From Pseudolabrys sp. (GTDB lineage Bacteria > Pseudomonadota > Alphaproteobacteria > Rhizobiales > Xanthobacteraceae), in contig JADGGK010000001.1 of NCBI GenBank assembly GCA_019689975.1, forward strand, positions 124,001 to 188,000: 64,000 nucleotides of DNA, in the 5' to 3' direction. Position 1 is the first letter of the stretch; every line of letters begins with the position of its first letter. Of this stretch, positions 17,693 through 26,201 are shown piece after piece. Under the pieces are notes generated by a model, which had not been told where the DNA came from, did no database searches, and worked only from the letters and a program-made list of their open reading frames with translations. Position numbers and translations under genes: made by a program.

Positions 17693-19012
17693 CTAACGAT
17701 TTCGCAAATCGACGACGCGTTTGGCCTTGCCGACCGAGCGCTCTAGGGTGCCTGCCTTCACGACGCGGACGGCCGCGGTGACGCCGATCATTGCCTTGAT
17801 ATGGTGCGCAAGATCGCGTTCGCACGCCGCATAAGCGCCTTCATCGGCACCCGGACGCGCCTCGACGACGACGGTAAGTTCGTCGAGCCGCTCCAGACGC
17901 CGCAGCTCGAGAACAAAATGCGGGGCCAGTCGTTCGTCCTTGAGCAGAATTTCCTCGATCTGGCTGGGAAAAACATTGACGCCGCGCACGATCATCATGT
18001 CGTCGGAGCGGCCGCTGACCTTCTGCATGCGTCGCAGCGAACGCGCCGTACCCGGCATGAGGCGGGTCAGATCACGCGTACGATAGCGGATGATCGGCAT
18101 CGCCTCCTTGCTCAGCGTCGTCAATACCAGCTCTCCGACCTCGCCGTCGGGAAGGACTTCGCCGGTCGCCGGATCGACGATCTCCGGATAGAAATGGTCC
18201 TCCCAAATGTGCAAGCCGTCCTTGCTTTCGATACATTCGCAGGACACGCCGGGGCCGATTATTTCGGAAAGGCCATAATTGTCGATCGCGTGCAGGTCGA
18301 ACGCGCTCTCGATCTCCCGGCGCATCGCTTCCGACCACGGTTCCGCACCGCACATCGCGATCTTGAGCGATGATTGTCGCGGATCGAGCGCCTGCCGCCG
18401 GAATTCGTCGAGTATAGCCAGCAGGTAGCTCGGAGTGACAAAAATGACGTCGGGCTTGAAATCGTTGATCAGCTGTACCTGGCGCTCGGTCATGCCGCCC
18501 GATACGGGAACCACCGTCATGCCCATCCGCTCCGCGCCGAGGTGGAAGCCGAGACCGCCGGTGAAAAGGCCGTAACCATAGGCGTTGTGTGCGAGCATGC
18601 CCGGCTTGCAGCCGCTCGCGCGCATGCAGCGCATCATCAGCGCGGCCCAGGTGTCGAGGTCGCGCGCGCTGTAACCGACCACCGTCGGCTTGCCCGTGGT
18701 GCCCGACGAGGCGTGAATGCGGAGCACTTTCTCGCGCGGCAATGCGAACATGCCGAAGGGATAATTCCTGCGCAGGTCCTCCTTGGTGGTGAAGGGCAGT
18801 CCGGCGAGGTCGGAGAGCTGCTTGATATCGCCGGGATGAACGCCCGCCTTGTCGAAAACGGCGCGATAGTGCGGGACGTTGTCGTAGGCGTGAGCGACCG
18901 ACCATTTCAGCCGCTCGAGCTGTAGGGCCGCGATCTCGTCCCGCGACGCAAGCTCGATCGGCTCGAGCTCGCTGCGCCTGGGAGCGAGGGCGGCGGCGGA
19001 CGGCTTGGCCAT
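17693..19012 (-). CDS. paaK: Phenylacetate-CoA ligase
   Basis: Adenylate-forming enzyme that activates phenylacetate (or a hydroxylated relative) to its CoA thioester. The 439-residue protein shows the AMP-binding loop ASSGTTGKPTVVGYSARD, the AMP-contact DNYGLSEIIGPGVSCEC, the IRYRTRDLTRL hinge region, and GRSDDMMIVRGVNVFPSQIE, which is typical of PaaK. The catalytic Lys is in the C-terminal GKAKRVVDL. The ATG has GGAAA upstream. It lies 71 nt after a DpgC-like dioxygenase gene on the same strand and no other paa genes are nearby, so it may serve a dedicated short pathway rather than the classical paa route. Confidence 0.9.
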   Translation of the reverse strand: MAKPSAAALAPRRSELEPIELASRDEIAALQLERLKWSVAHAYDNVPHYRAVFDKAGVHPGDIKQLSDLAGLPFTTKEDLRRNYPFGMFALPREKVLRIHASSGTTGKPTVVGYSARDLDTWAALMMRCMRASGCKPGMLAHNAYGYGLFTGGLGFHLGAERMGMTVVPVSGGMTERQVQLINDFKPDVIFVTPSYLLAILDEFRRQALDPRQSSLKIAMCGAEPWSEAMRREIESAFDLHAIDNYGLSEIIGPGVSCECIESKDGLHIWEDHFYPEIVDPATGEVLPDGEVGELVLTTLSKEAMPIIRYRTRDLTRLMPGTARSLRRMQKVSGRSDDMMIVRGVNVFPSQIEEILLKDERLAPHFVLELRRLERLDELTVVVEARPGADEGAYAACERDLAHHIKAMIGVTAAVRVVKAGTLERSVGKAKRVVDLRNR

Positions 19013-19083
19013 GCGGTTTTCCAATCGGGTTTCCGTTGACTCGATCTATTCCGAAAACGCCGGAGGGGCGTTGGCAAAACCGT

Positions 19084-20511
19084 TCATATCTTGCGTTGCG
19101 CCGCGTTCCAGTGCCGTTCCAGATTGGCGATCAATGCCGGGCTGAAATGGCAATAGGCCTGCTCGCGGCAGTACACGGCCATGTAGCGACGGAAGAGATC
19201 GAGGGGCTCCTCGCCGACACGCAATGCGCGTCGATTGCCGGCGGCGCTGACGACTCCCGACCCGGTGAACTCCTCGACCACGCGCGCCACCGCGCGTTCC
19301 GTTTCCGCGGGCGGCACGATCAGGTCGCAGATCATGCGGCCTTCCGGCGTGTCGCAATCGAGCCTGCGTCCCATCAAAATCGCCTGCCGCGCGATGCGAT
19401 CGCCGACGAAACGCGGCAGGCGCAGATTGGCGGCACCGGGAATGATTCCTTCCTTACGGGCCGGCAACGTCATGTAGGCGTCGCTACCGGCGACAACGTA
19501 ATCCATCGCCAGCAGATACTGGCATCCGCCGCCGATCGCAAAGGCGTCGACCTCGGCGATCCAGGGCTTTTCGCGCGTGCCGCCGTATATTTCGTCGGCC
19601 CCCTGCGAGTCCGTGAGCGAAAGCCCCCGCATCATCTTGTTGACGATACCCATGTCGCGCCGAATGTACCAAAGATAGGAGATCTTGCCGCGATAGAGGT
19701 GGGTGAGATTGATGCCGGCGCAGAAGATCCTCCGGCCGCGATATTTCGGGTGATCCACCACGTCTCCGCGGAAGACGCAGATCTCGCTGAGCGGATCAAG
19801 CAGCGCTATGTCGACGGCGATTTCCGTCTCGTCGAGCGTTCCCTCGTCCTCCGCATTGAGATAACGCGGGTTGCGCAACGTGACCACCGCCGCCTTGCCC
19901 TGCCGCTCGACGCGCGCGGGGCCCAAATCGGCGACGCCTCTTTCGATGAACTCCTTCACGCGAGCGACCGCCTCGTGGCGCGGCCGCAACATGGCCTCGC
20001 AAAGATGCATGCCGATCTCGGGAACGGCCAGCACCTGCGCGAGAAAGATCCCCTGGTCGATCTCGACACCATCCTTCTCGCTTTGTACCCGGCGGCTTTC
20101 GGCCTCGACCTCCTCGCGTGTCGGCGTCAGACCGGGAACAAGTTTGGCGGCGGCATAGGCCAGTTCGTCCACCCGGAGAAATTTTTCGAGATTCCTGGTG
20201 AGCTTGCGATAGACGGTTGCGGCGTGCCGCGCGAGAAACCGCTCGCGCAGGTTGCGGCAATTACGTTGAATGGCTTCTGCGGCCGCTTGCTGCGCGCGCG
20301 TTCGTTTTGCCTTCGGCGGCAGCCGGGAAAGAAACACGGCACCGGTCCGCAGGTATTTCGCGGCGGCGGCGGCGTCGCGGGTGAACCCGGCGCGGAAGGC
20401 CGGCGCCTTTCTCATCCAGGCGAGACCGGCTTTCGCCGACAGGCCGGCATCGGCAAATAGTGTCCCCGCCTCGCTACGATCGATAGATCCGGCGCCGACT
20501 GATCCTTCCAT
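19084..20511 (-). CDS. DpgC-like (3,5-dihydroxyphenyl)acetyl-CoA 1,2-dioxygenase, crotonase superfamily
   Basis: A 475-residue protein with a long helical N-terminal part (about 1-190) and a crotonase core (about 205-435). Oxyanion-hole segments are FCAGINLTHLYRGKISYL (263-280) and DAFAIGGGCQYLLAMDYV (322-339), followed by PARKEGIIPGAANLRLPRFV (350-369). This layout and these motifs match DpgC, the cofactor- and metal-free dioxygenase that makes 3,5-dihydroxyphenylglyoxylate for vancomycin-type antibiotics, better than ordinary enoyl-CoA hydratases, which lack the N-terminal part. A GGGGGAGAG site precedes the ATG. The adjacent phenylacetate-CoA ligase could supply an arylacetyl-CoA substrate. 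Exact substrate unproven; a plain hydratase is the alternative. Confidence 0.75.
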   Translation of the reverse strand: MEGSVGAGSIDRSEAGTLFADAGLSAKAGLAWMRKAPAFRAGFTRDAAAAAKYLRTGAVFLSRLPPKAKRTRAQQAAAEAIQRNCRNLRERFLARHAATVYRKLTRNLEKFLRVDELAYAAAKLVPGLTPTREEVEAESRRVQSEKDGVEIDQGIFLAQVLAVPEIGMHLCEAMLRPRHEAVARVKEFIERGVADLGPARVERQGKAAVVTLRNPRYLNAEDEGTLDETEIAVDIALLDPLSEICVFRGDVVDHPKYRGRRIFCAGINLTHLYRGKISYLWYIRRDMGIVNKMMRGLSLTDSQGADEIYGGTREKPWIAEVDAFAIGGGCQYLLAMDYVVAGSDAYMTLPARKEGIIPGAANLRLPRFVGDRIARQAILMGRRLDCDTPEGRMICDLIVPPAETERAVARVVEEFTGSGVVSAAGNRRALRVGEEPLDLFRRYMAVYCREQAYCHFSPALIANLERHWNAAQRKI

Positions 20512-20532
20512 AGACTCTCCCCCGGATTACTT

Positions 20533-21306
20533 TCACGTGACGGTCTTTCCCGGCCATTTGCACAAGTCGGCGATGATGCATCTTTCGCACAGCGGCTTGC
20601 GCGCGAGGCAAGTGTAGCGCCCGTGCAGGATAAGCCAATGGTGCGCGTGGCGCTTATACGGCGCCGGCACGACCTGCTCCAGTTTCGCCTCGACCTCGAG
20701 GGGCGTTTTACCGGTGGCGAGGCCGGTGCGGTTGCTCACACGGAATATATGCGTGTCCACGGCAATCGTTGGTTGCCCAAAAGCGATGTTGAGCACGACA
20801 TTCGCGGTCTTGCGCCCGACCCCGGGCAGGGCTTCGAGCGCCTCGCGCGAGCAGGGCACCTGCCCTCCATGTTCGGCGACGAGGCGATGCGACAACGCGA
20901 TGATGTGCTTGGCCTTGGTGCGGTAGAGGCCGATGGTTTTGATCAGCTCGCGCAGCTTCGCTTCGCCGAGCGCAATCATTTTTTCCGGCGTATCGGCGAC
21001 GGCGAACAGCGCGGGCGTCGCCTTGTTCACGCCCGCATCGGTTGCTTGGGCGGAGAGCACCACCGCAACCAGCAGGGTGAACGGATTGATATGCCGCAGT
21101 TCGCCCCGGGGTTCGGGGTTGGCGGCCGCAAATCTTTGGAACGCCTCCGCGATCTCGGCCCGCGTCCATTGCGGCGGAGCGCCGTGCCACGCCTTGGCGC
21201 CGGCCGCACGCCGACTTGCGGGCGGCTTGAGACGAGCCGTCTTTCGCTTGCGCACTCGCGGCGGACGCCTTGTGGTGACCGTCCGGCCGCGCGGTTTTCT
21301 GCCCAT
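20533..21306 (-). CDS. nth: Endonuclease III
   Basis: Bifunctional DNA glycosylase/AP lyase for oxidised pyrimidines in base excision repair. The 257-residue protein has a basic 60-residue N-terminal extension, then the catalytic domain. The helix-hairpin-helix is LPGVGRKTANVVLNIAFGQ with the catalytic Lys, the catalytic Asp is in AVDTHIFRVSNRTG, and the C-terminal 4Fe-4S cluster is spaced C-x6-C-x2-C-x5-C (CLARKPLCERCIIADLC). The start is uncertain because no clear ribosome-binding site precedes ATG 21306. It stops 21 nt before the DpgC-like gene begins and is divergent from DUF2244. Confidence 0.95.
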   Translation of the reverse strand: MGRKPRGRTVTTRRPPRVRKRKTARLKPPASRRAAGAKAWHGAPPQWTRAEIAEAFQRFAAANPEPRGELRHINPFTLLVAVVLSAQATDAGVNKATPALFAVADTPEKMIALGEAKLRELIKTIGLYRTKAKHIIALSHRLVAEHGGQVPCSREALEALPGVGRKTANVVLNIAFGQPTIAVDTHIFRVSNRTGLATGKTPLEVEAKLEQVVPAPYKRHAHHWLILHGRYTCLARKPLCERCIIADLCKWPGKTVT

Positions 21307-21314
21307 TGTTTTGG

Positions 21315-21320
21315 TATAAT
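21315..21320 (+). promoter_or_regulatory. Perfect -10 box (TATAAT), possible leaderless start of DUF2244 gene
   Basis: TATAAT at 21315-21320 lies exactly 7 nt before the ATG at 21328, the spacing expected if transcription begins at the A of the start codon. The -35 region (around 21292) is poor. There is no Shine-Dalgarno at a workable distance. Confidence 0.5.
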
Positions 21321-21327
21321 GACAAGG

Positions 21328-21837
21328 ATGAGCCCGGACAACGACCCGCTCGAGCCGACTTTGTTTTCCGCGGTGATCACTCCGCACCGTTCGCTCAACC
21401 GTTTCGGCTTCTGGCTCCTCATCGGCGCTTATGGCCTCATCAGCTTCATGGCCGGCATCGCCTTCCTGCTGATGGGTGCCTGGCCCGTGTTCGGCTTTTT
21501 TGGGCTCGACGCATTGCTGCTCTACTGGGCGTTCGAACTCAATTATCGGCGCGCCGCCGCCTATGAGGAGGTCAGGGTCACCCCATCAACGCTGACGCTG
21601 CGCAAGGTCAGCCACCGCGGTCAGGTGCGTGAATGGGCCTTCAACCCGCTCTGGGTCCGGCTGGAAAAAGTCGTGCACGCGGAGTTCGGCATCGAGCGGC
21701 TGTCCCTGGTTTCGCGCGGAAAGGAGCTGACGGTCGCAGGTTTCCTCGGGCCCGACGAAAAGGCGAGTTTTGCGGCGGCGCTTGCCGGAGCCCTGGCGGA
21801 AGCCAGGCGGGGGGTGAGGAGGACGGCTCCGCCATGA
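21328..21837 (+). CDS. DUF2244 family membrane protein
   Basis: A 169-residue protein with two adjacent membrane helices near the N-terminus (FGFWLLIGAYGLISFMAG and ALLLYWAFE after FLLMGAWPVFGFFGLD). A soluble C-terminal domain follows (EEVRVTPSTLTLRKVSHRG, GIERLSLVSRGKELTVAGFL). The opening FSAVITPHRSLNRFGF is the DUF2244 signature, a proteobacterial family of unknown function often encoded beside nth. An ATG three codons upstream (21319) overlaps the TATAAT box and is less likely. Divergent from nth, with 21 nt between the start codons. Confidence 0.85.
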   Translation: MSPDNDPLEPTLFSAVITPHRSLNRFGFWLLIGAYGLISFMAGIAFLLMGAWPVFGFFGLDALLLYWAFELNYRRAAAYEEVRVTPSTLTLRKVSHRGQVREWAFNPLWVRLEKVVHAEFGIERLSLVSRGKELTVAGFLGPDEKASFAAALAGALAEARRGVRRTAPP

Positions 21838-21898
21838 TTTTCCGCCAATGCCGCCGGAAATTAGAAATCGGGTGGCGAGCGACCCTGCGCCGTCCTAG

Positions 21899-22888
21899 AT
21901 GCGGCTCATGAGTGCAACTCGATCAGCTCGATCAGCCGCAGGGGAGGGCTTCGCCGACGCGCCGTCGCTGGCAACCGCGGCGGCCGACTACGACGTCGTG
22001 CGCCGCACGATCGCCCATATCCGTGGTCATTGGCGTTCGCAGCCCGACGTTGCGACGATTGCGCGGGCGGTGGGCGTGTCGGCCCCGGAGCTGCACCGCC
22101 TTTTCCGGCGTTGGTGCGGACTCACGCCCAAGGCGTTCCTTCAGGCGCTGACGCTCCATCACGCACGCGAATTGCTGCGCGCCTCGGCGAGTGTCCTCGA
22201 TACCGCTTACGAGGTCGGCCTTTCGGGCCCTGGCCGGTTGCATGATCTTTTCGTCGTGCACGAGGCGATGTCGCCGGGCGAGTGGAAGGCGGGCGGCGAA
22301 GGACTGACCATGACCTACGGCTTTCATCCGTCGCCGTTCGGCACGGCGCTGGTCATGACGACGCCGCGCGGATTGGCGGGCCTGGCGCTCGCCGACCCGG
22401 GCAAGGAACGCGCGGCGCTGCGCGATATGAGAGCGCGCTGGCCGAAGGCGCGTTATGTCGAGGATTTCGCGGCCACGGCGGCGACCGCGCGACGGATATT
22501 CGAGCCCGCGCTGTGGCGCCCGCATCAGCCCTTGCGCGTGGTGCTGATCGGGACCGACTTCGAAGTGCGCGTATGGGAGAGACTGTTGGAAGTGCCGATG
22601 GGCAGGCTCATCTCCTATTCCGACCTCGCCGCCCGCGCCGGCACGCCGCGCGCGGCACGCGCGGTCGGCGCGGCGGTCGGCAAGAATCCCATCTGCTTCG
22701 TCGTGCCCTGCCATCGGGTCGTTGGCAAAAACGGCGAGCTGACCGGCTATCACTGGGGCTTGACCCGCAAGCGTGCCATGCTCGGCTGGGAAGCGGGGAT
22801 GGTGGCGGCAACCGTGCCGGAAACCGATGCCGACCGCGCAGCGCGGTACCGGACACCTGTCCAAACGCGACTGGCTTCCGGCGCATGA
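21899..22888 (+). CDS. Ada-like regulator/O6-methylguanine-DNA methyltransferase without N-Ada domain
   Basis: A 329-residue fusion of an AraC-type HTH domain (about 35-125; VATIARAVGVSAPELHRLFR, LDTAYEVGLSGPGRLHDLF) and an alkyltransferase domain. The acceptor-Cys motif is FVVPCHRVVGKNGELTGYHW. It repairs O6-methylguanine by irreversible transfer of the methyl group to that Cys. The N-terminal zinc domain with the phosphotriester-accepting Cys of E. coli Ada is absent, so the usual activation by methylphosphotriester repair cannot operate. ATG 21908 is an alternative start. It is next to the DNA repair gene nth, but the intervening DUF2244 gene separates them. Confidence 0.88.
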   Translation: MRLMSATRSARSAAGEGFADAPSLATAAADYDVVRRTIAHIRGHWRSQPDVATIARAVGVSAPELHRLFRRWCGLTPKAFLQALTLHHARELLRASASVLDTAYEVGLSGPGRLHDLFVVHEAMSPGEWKAGGEGLTMTYGFHPSPFGTALVMTTPRGLAGLALADPGKERAALRDMRARWPKARYVEDFAATAATARRIFEPALWRPHQPLRVVLIGTDFEVRVWERLLEVPMGRLISYSDLAARAGTPRAARAVGAAVGKNPICFVVPCHRVVGKNGELTGYHWGLTRKRAMLGWEAGMVAATVPETDADRAARYRTPVQTRLASGA

Positions 22889-22995
22889 GCCCCGCACGGC
22901 GAAAGCCGCCTTTCCGGCGCAAACCAGCGGGCCTCGCGCCGCAGGCCCGCAAGCGGCGCAGCGCGATGCACCACCTTGACCCGCCATTGCGGGGG

Positions 22996-23020
22996 CATTG
23001 CGCACGCAGCAAAGCAATCG
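22996..23020. repeat. Degenerate REP-like repeat (CATTGCG...AAGCAATC type)
   Basis: Located between the convergent Ada-like and gpmA genes. Arms ATTGC (22997-23001) and GCAAT (23014-23018) flank CACGCAGCAAA-like sequence. It resembles the CATTGCGAGCGAAGCGAAGCAATCCAG repeats of Bradyrhizobium relatives and is related to the copy at 4421-4461. Confidence 0.45.
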
Positions 23021-23028
23021 AGAATTGA

Positions 23029-23652
23029 CTAGGCTGCCAGGTCCCGTCTCGAGGCGACCGTCGAATCCGCATTGAGCCGATAGACGATCGGCACGCCGGT
23101 ATCGAGGTTCAATCGGGTGATGCTGTCAGGCGTGTGCCGATCGAGCACCATGACCAAGGCACGCAGTGAATTGCCATGCGCGGACACGAGCACGCGCTCG
23201 CCGCGCAATACGCGGGGAAGGATCTCCGTCACGTAATACGGCAAAGCCCGGGCCAAGGTGTCCTTGAGGCTTTCGCCGCCCGGCGGCGCTACGTCATAGG
23301 AGCGGCGCCAGAGGTGGACCTGCTGCTCGCCCCATTTCCTGCGGGCATCGTCCTTGTTGAGGCCGACAAGATCTCCGTAATCGCGCTCGTTGAGGGCCTG
23401 ATCCTTGAATACCGGGATTTTCGTCCGGCCCAGTTCCTCCAGGATGAGGTCGAGCGAATGCTGCGCGCGTCTGAGCGCCGAGGTAAAAGCCACATCGAAC
23501 GTGAAACCCTCGGCCTTGAGCCGTCGACCGGCCGCGCGTGCCTCCTTGACGCCCTGCTCGGTCAAGTCGACGTCGCGCCAGCCGGTGAACAGGTTCTTGC
23601 GGTTCCATTCGCTTTGGCCGTGGCGCACGAGCACGAGAAGCCGTTCGGTCAT
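23029..23652 (-). CDS. gpmA: 2,3-bisphosphoglycerate-dependent phosphoglycerate mutase
   Basis: Interconverts 2- and 3-phosphoglycerate in glycolysis and gluconeogenesis. The 207-residue length is the short alphaproteobacterial form. The phosphohistidine motif [20 protein letters not shown] is near the N-terminus. [17 protein letters not shown] carries the catalytic Glu, [13 protein letters not shown] is a phosphate-loop motif, and the second His is in [13 protein letters not shown]. It follows dapB with an 8-nt gap, so the two are cotranscribed. Confidence 0.95.
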   Translation of the reverse strand: MTERLLVLVRHGQSEWNRKNLFTGWRDVDLTEQGVKEARAAGRRLKAEGFTFDVAFTSALRRAQHSLDLILEELGRTKIPVFKDQALNERDYGDLVGLNKDDARRKWGEQQVHLWRRSYDVAPPGGESLKDTLARALPYYVTEILPRVLRGERVLVSAHGNSLRALVMVLDRHTPDSITRLNLDTGVPIVYRLNADSTVASRRDLAA

Positions 23653-23660
23653 TGCCCGCC

Positions 23661-24476
23661 TCAGAAATCGTTCAATCCAAGCACGTCCATCATCGTGTAA
23701 AACCCCGGCTTCCGTCCGCGTGCCCAGGCGGCGGCATGCAAGGCGCCGCGCGCGAAGATCATGCGGTCCTCCGCCTTGTGCACCAGCTCCAGCCGTTCGA
23801 AGGGACCGGCGAAAATGACGCTGTGTTCGCCGACGACCGTCCCGCCGCGCAACACCGCAAAGCCGATATCGCCGGCCTTGCGCGCGCCGGTGTGCCCTTC
23901 CCGCCCGCCGGCCAGGTGCGTGTCGAAATCGACGCCGCGGCCCTCCGCCGCGGCGCGACCGAGCATGAGCGCGGTTCCCGAAGGGGCGTCGACCTTCTGG
24001 TTGTGATGCATTTCGAGAATTTCGATGTCGAAGGCCGCGTCAAGGGTCTTGGCGACGCGGCGCGTCAACGCCGCCAGAAGATTGACGCCGAGGCTCATGT
24101 TGCCGGATCTGACGATCACGGTCGATGCGGCGGCCTCCCGAAGCTTGGCCTCGTCCTGCGCGGAAAGACCCGTCGTGCCGGTGATGTGGAATTTGCCGCT
24201 CCGGGCGGCGAGCGCCGCGAAGCCGACGGTCGCACGCGGCGTCGTGAAGTCGACAATCCCGTCGGCCGCCTCGATCAACGCGCTGGCGTCACCGACAAGC
24301 TTGACCCCGTTCTCCGCCGTCCCGGCGAGCGTCCCGGAGTCCCAGCCGATCAACGGCGAGCGCGGATCCTCCAGGGCGCCGGCGAGCGCAAAGCCCCTGC
24401 TCTCGGCAATGGCCTTGACCAGCGTGCGACCCATCCGCCCGCCGGCCCCGGCCACGATCAGACGCAAGTCGGCCAT
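23661..24476 (-). CDS. dapB: 4-hydroxy-tetrahydrodipicolinate reductase
   Basis: NAD(P)H-dependent step of the lysine/diaminopimelate pathway, supplying peptidoglycan crosslinks. The 271-residue protein has the dinucleotide motif [16 protein letters not shown]. The substrate-binding and catalytic segment is [19 protein letters not shown] (His-His and Lys), and [20 protein letters not shown] is near the C-terminus. It is upstream of gpmA in the same transcript; dapB-gpmA is a frequent alphaproteobacterial pair. Confidence 0.97.
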   Translation of the reverse strand: MADLRLIVAGAGGRMGRTLVKAIAESRGFALAGALEDPRSPLIGWDSGTLAGTAENGVKLVGDASALIEAADGIVDFTTPRATVGFAALAARSGKFHITGTTGLSAQDEAKLREAAASTVIVRSGNMSLGVNLLAALTRRVAKTLDAAFDIEILEMHHNQKVDAPSGTALMLGRAAAEGRGVDFDTHLAGGREGHTGARKAGDIGFAVLRGGTVVGEHSVIFAGPFERLELVHKAEDRMIFARGALHAAAWARGRKPGFYTMMDVLGLNDF

Positions 24477-24549
24477 CGGGAAGCATCTCCAGGAAGGCTT
24501 CGCCGGGTATAGCGGGCAACGCCGCGCCGGTCACGTCCCCGCGCCCGCG

Positions 24550-24852
24550 CTATGGCTGAGGCCCGTCATAGCCTTCGATCACGATGAGGTCGACCACCGA
24601 GTGCGGTTGCCGTACCTTGATGTTGGCCTGGTATTCAGGCGACTGATAGCAGGCAAGGGCCGTCGCATAGTCCGGAAATTCGATGACGACGTTGCGCGAA
24701 CGCGCGGTGCCCTCCATGCATTCGAACTTGCCCGCGCGGACCAGGAAGCGGCCGCCGTATTTTTTGAAGATCGCGGCGTTGGCCGCGGCATATGGCTTGT
24801 AACCCTCTTCGTTCTTCACGTCGACACGACCGATCCAGTAGCCCTTCGCCAT
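24550..24852 (-). CDS. DUF1330 protein
   Basis: A 100-residue dimeric alpha-beta barrel protein of unknown function. Family motifs are visible: AKGYWIGRVDVKNEEGYKPY, the FLVRAGKFECMEG strand and RNVVIEFPDYATALACYQSPEY. A GGAGG site 7 nt before the ATG fixes the start. It begins 16 nt after the pyrF stop and reads in the same direction, so it probably shares its transcript. No catalytic role has been established for the family. Confidence 0.9.
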   Translation of the reverse strand: MAKGYWIGRVDVKNEEGYKPYAAANAAIFKKYGGRFLVRAGKFECMEGTARSRNVVIEFPDYATALACYQSPEYQANIKVRQPHSVVDLIVIEGYDGPQP

Positions 24853-24868
24853 GAACGCACCTCCGTTT

Positions 24869-25570
24869 TCAATGCCTGGCCTCGTCGATTTCGGCGACAA
24901 GCGCTTCCGCCGCCGCCTTCGGATCCCGTGCCTCCAGCACCGGCCTTCCGACCACGAGATAATCCGCCGAGGCGACGACGGCTTCCGCCGCCGACGCGCT
25001 CCGCTTCTGGTCGTCCGGCGCGGCCCCGGACGGGCGGATGCCGGGGGTCACCAGGACCATGCCCGGGCCGATCAGCTTGCGCAGATCGGCGGCCTCCGCG
25101 GGCGAGCACACCAGGCCGTCAATGCCGGTGTCGCGCGCCTGGCTTGCGCGCGCAGCGGCAAGTTCGGCGACGCTCATGTCGTATCCCGCGGCAGCCAGAT
25201 CGGCATCGTCATAAGAGGTCAGCACGGTTACGGCAAGGATGCGAAGGGTGGATCCCTGCTTGCCGGCGACCGCCGCTTTCATGGTTTGCGGATAGGCGTG
25301 GACGGTGAGGAATGTGGCGCCGAGCTCGGCAACGCTTTCGACGCCCTTCTGCACGGTACGGCCGATATCGTGCAGCTTGAGATCGAGAAACACCTGCTTG
25401 CCGGCCGCGATCAGGCTCTTCGCGAACGAGAGGCCGCCGGCGAACGCAAGCTGGTATCCGATCTTGTAGAACCACACCGTATCGCCCAGCCGCTGTACCA
25501 TGGTCTCGGCCGCCGCGACCGAGGGCAGGTCGAGTGCAACGATCAGTCGTTCCCGCGCGGCGAGCGTCAT
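24869..25570 (-). CDS. pyrF: Orotidine-5'-phosphate decarboxylase
   Basis: Last step of de novo UMP synthesis. The 233-residue TIM-barrel protein has [14 protein letters not shown] at the first strand and the catalytic Lys-Asp array in [32 protein letters not shown] and the phosphate loop [19 protein letters not shown] are at the C-terminus. Placed between an FMN reductase (5 nt) and DUF1330 (16 nt), all on one strand. Confidence 0.97.
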   Translation of the reverse strand: MTLAARERLIVALDLPSVAAAETMVQRLGDTVWFYKIGYQLAFAGGLSFAKSLIAAGKQVFLDLKLHDIGRTVQKGVESVAELGATFLTVHAYPQTMKAAVAGKQGSTLRILAVTVLTSYDDADLAAAGYDMSVAELAAARASQARDTGIDGLVCSPAEAADLRKLIGPGMVLVTPGIRPSGAAPDDQKRSASAAEAVVASADYLVVGRPVLEARDPKAAAEALVAEIDEARH

Positions 25571-25575
25571 GTCGG

Positions 25576-26157
25576 CTACATCATCAGCTGAGCGATCTCC
25601 ACGAGCCGCGCAAGCTGCGCCCGCAGAAGATTGGCAAGACCGCTGTCAATCAGGTTGTCCATTTCGTCAAATGCCATATCCGCGCGCGGGACCGCGACCT
25701 GTTCGGGGATCACCAGCGCGCCGCAACCCAATTCGAGAATTTGCCTGAGCGCGACCAGGGACTGCAGGCCGCCCCCCAGGCCGGGCGAGGCTGCGGCGAT
25801 CGCAAAAACGCGGCCCTTGAACGCCGCATAGGCCGGGTCGCCCCGCTCGCGCACGCGCGAAACCCAGTCGATCGCATTCTTCAGCAACGGCGTGACCGAG
25901 GCGGAATATTCGGGACTGGTGATGAAGACGCCGTGATGCGCCATGATCATGTGCTTGAGCTTGACCGCATTGGCAGGCTCCCCGCTGCGCGCGTTGAAGT
26001 CGGCTTCGTAGATCGGCAGCGGATAATCCGCGAGCGAGATTCGCGTGACCTCGGCGTCGATCAAGGTCAGTTCTTTGGCCGCCAGCGCGGCGAGTTTCAC
26101 ATTGTAGGAGCCGGCGCGCGTCGAACCGGAAAACACCAGGATTTTCGGGAGCGCCAT
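25576..26157 (-). CDS. NADPH-dependent FMN reductase family protein
   Basis: A 193-residue flavodoxin-fold oxidoreductase. The FMN phosphate loop is [17 protein letters not shown], followed by the ISPEY-type motif [26 protein letters not shown] characteristic of chromate/quinone or FMN reductases. Physiological acceptor unknown. The ATG at 26157 gives the normal N-terminus [12 protein letters not shown]; four extra residues upstream are unlikely to be translated. The gene is 5 nt before pyrF and in line with the methyltransferase gene upstream. Confidence 0.88.
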   Translation of the reverse strand: MALPKILVFSGSTRAGSYNVKLAALAAKELTLIDAEVTRISLADYPLPIYEADFNARSGEPANAVKLKHMIMAHHGVFITSPEYSASVTPLLKNAIDWVSRVRERGDPAYAAFKGRVFAIAAASPGLGGGLQSLVALRQILELGCGALVIPEQVAVPRADMAFDEMDNLIDSGLANLLRAQLARLVEIAQLMM

Positions 26158-26201
26158 CGGCGGTTCCAATCGCGTCCGCCGGGACTACCGGGACGTGTCG
26201 T

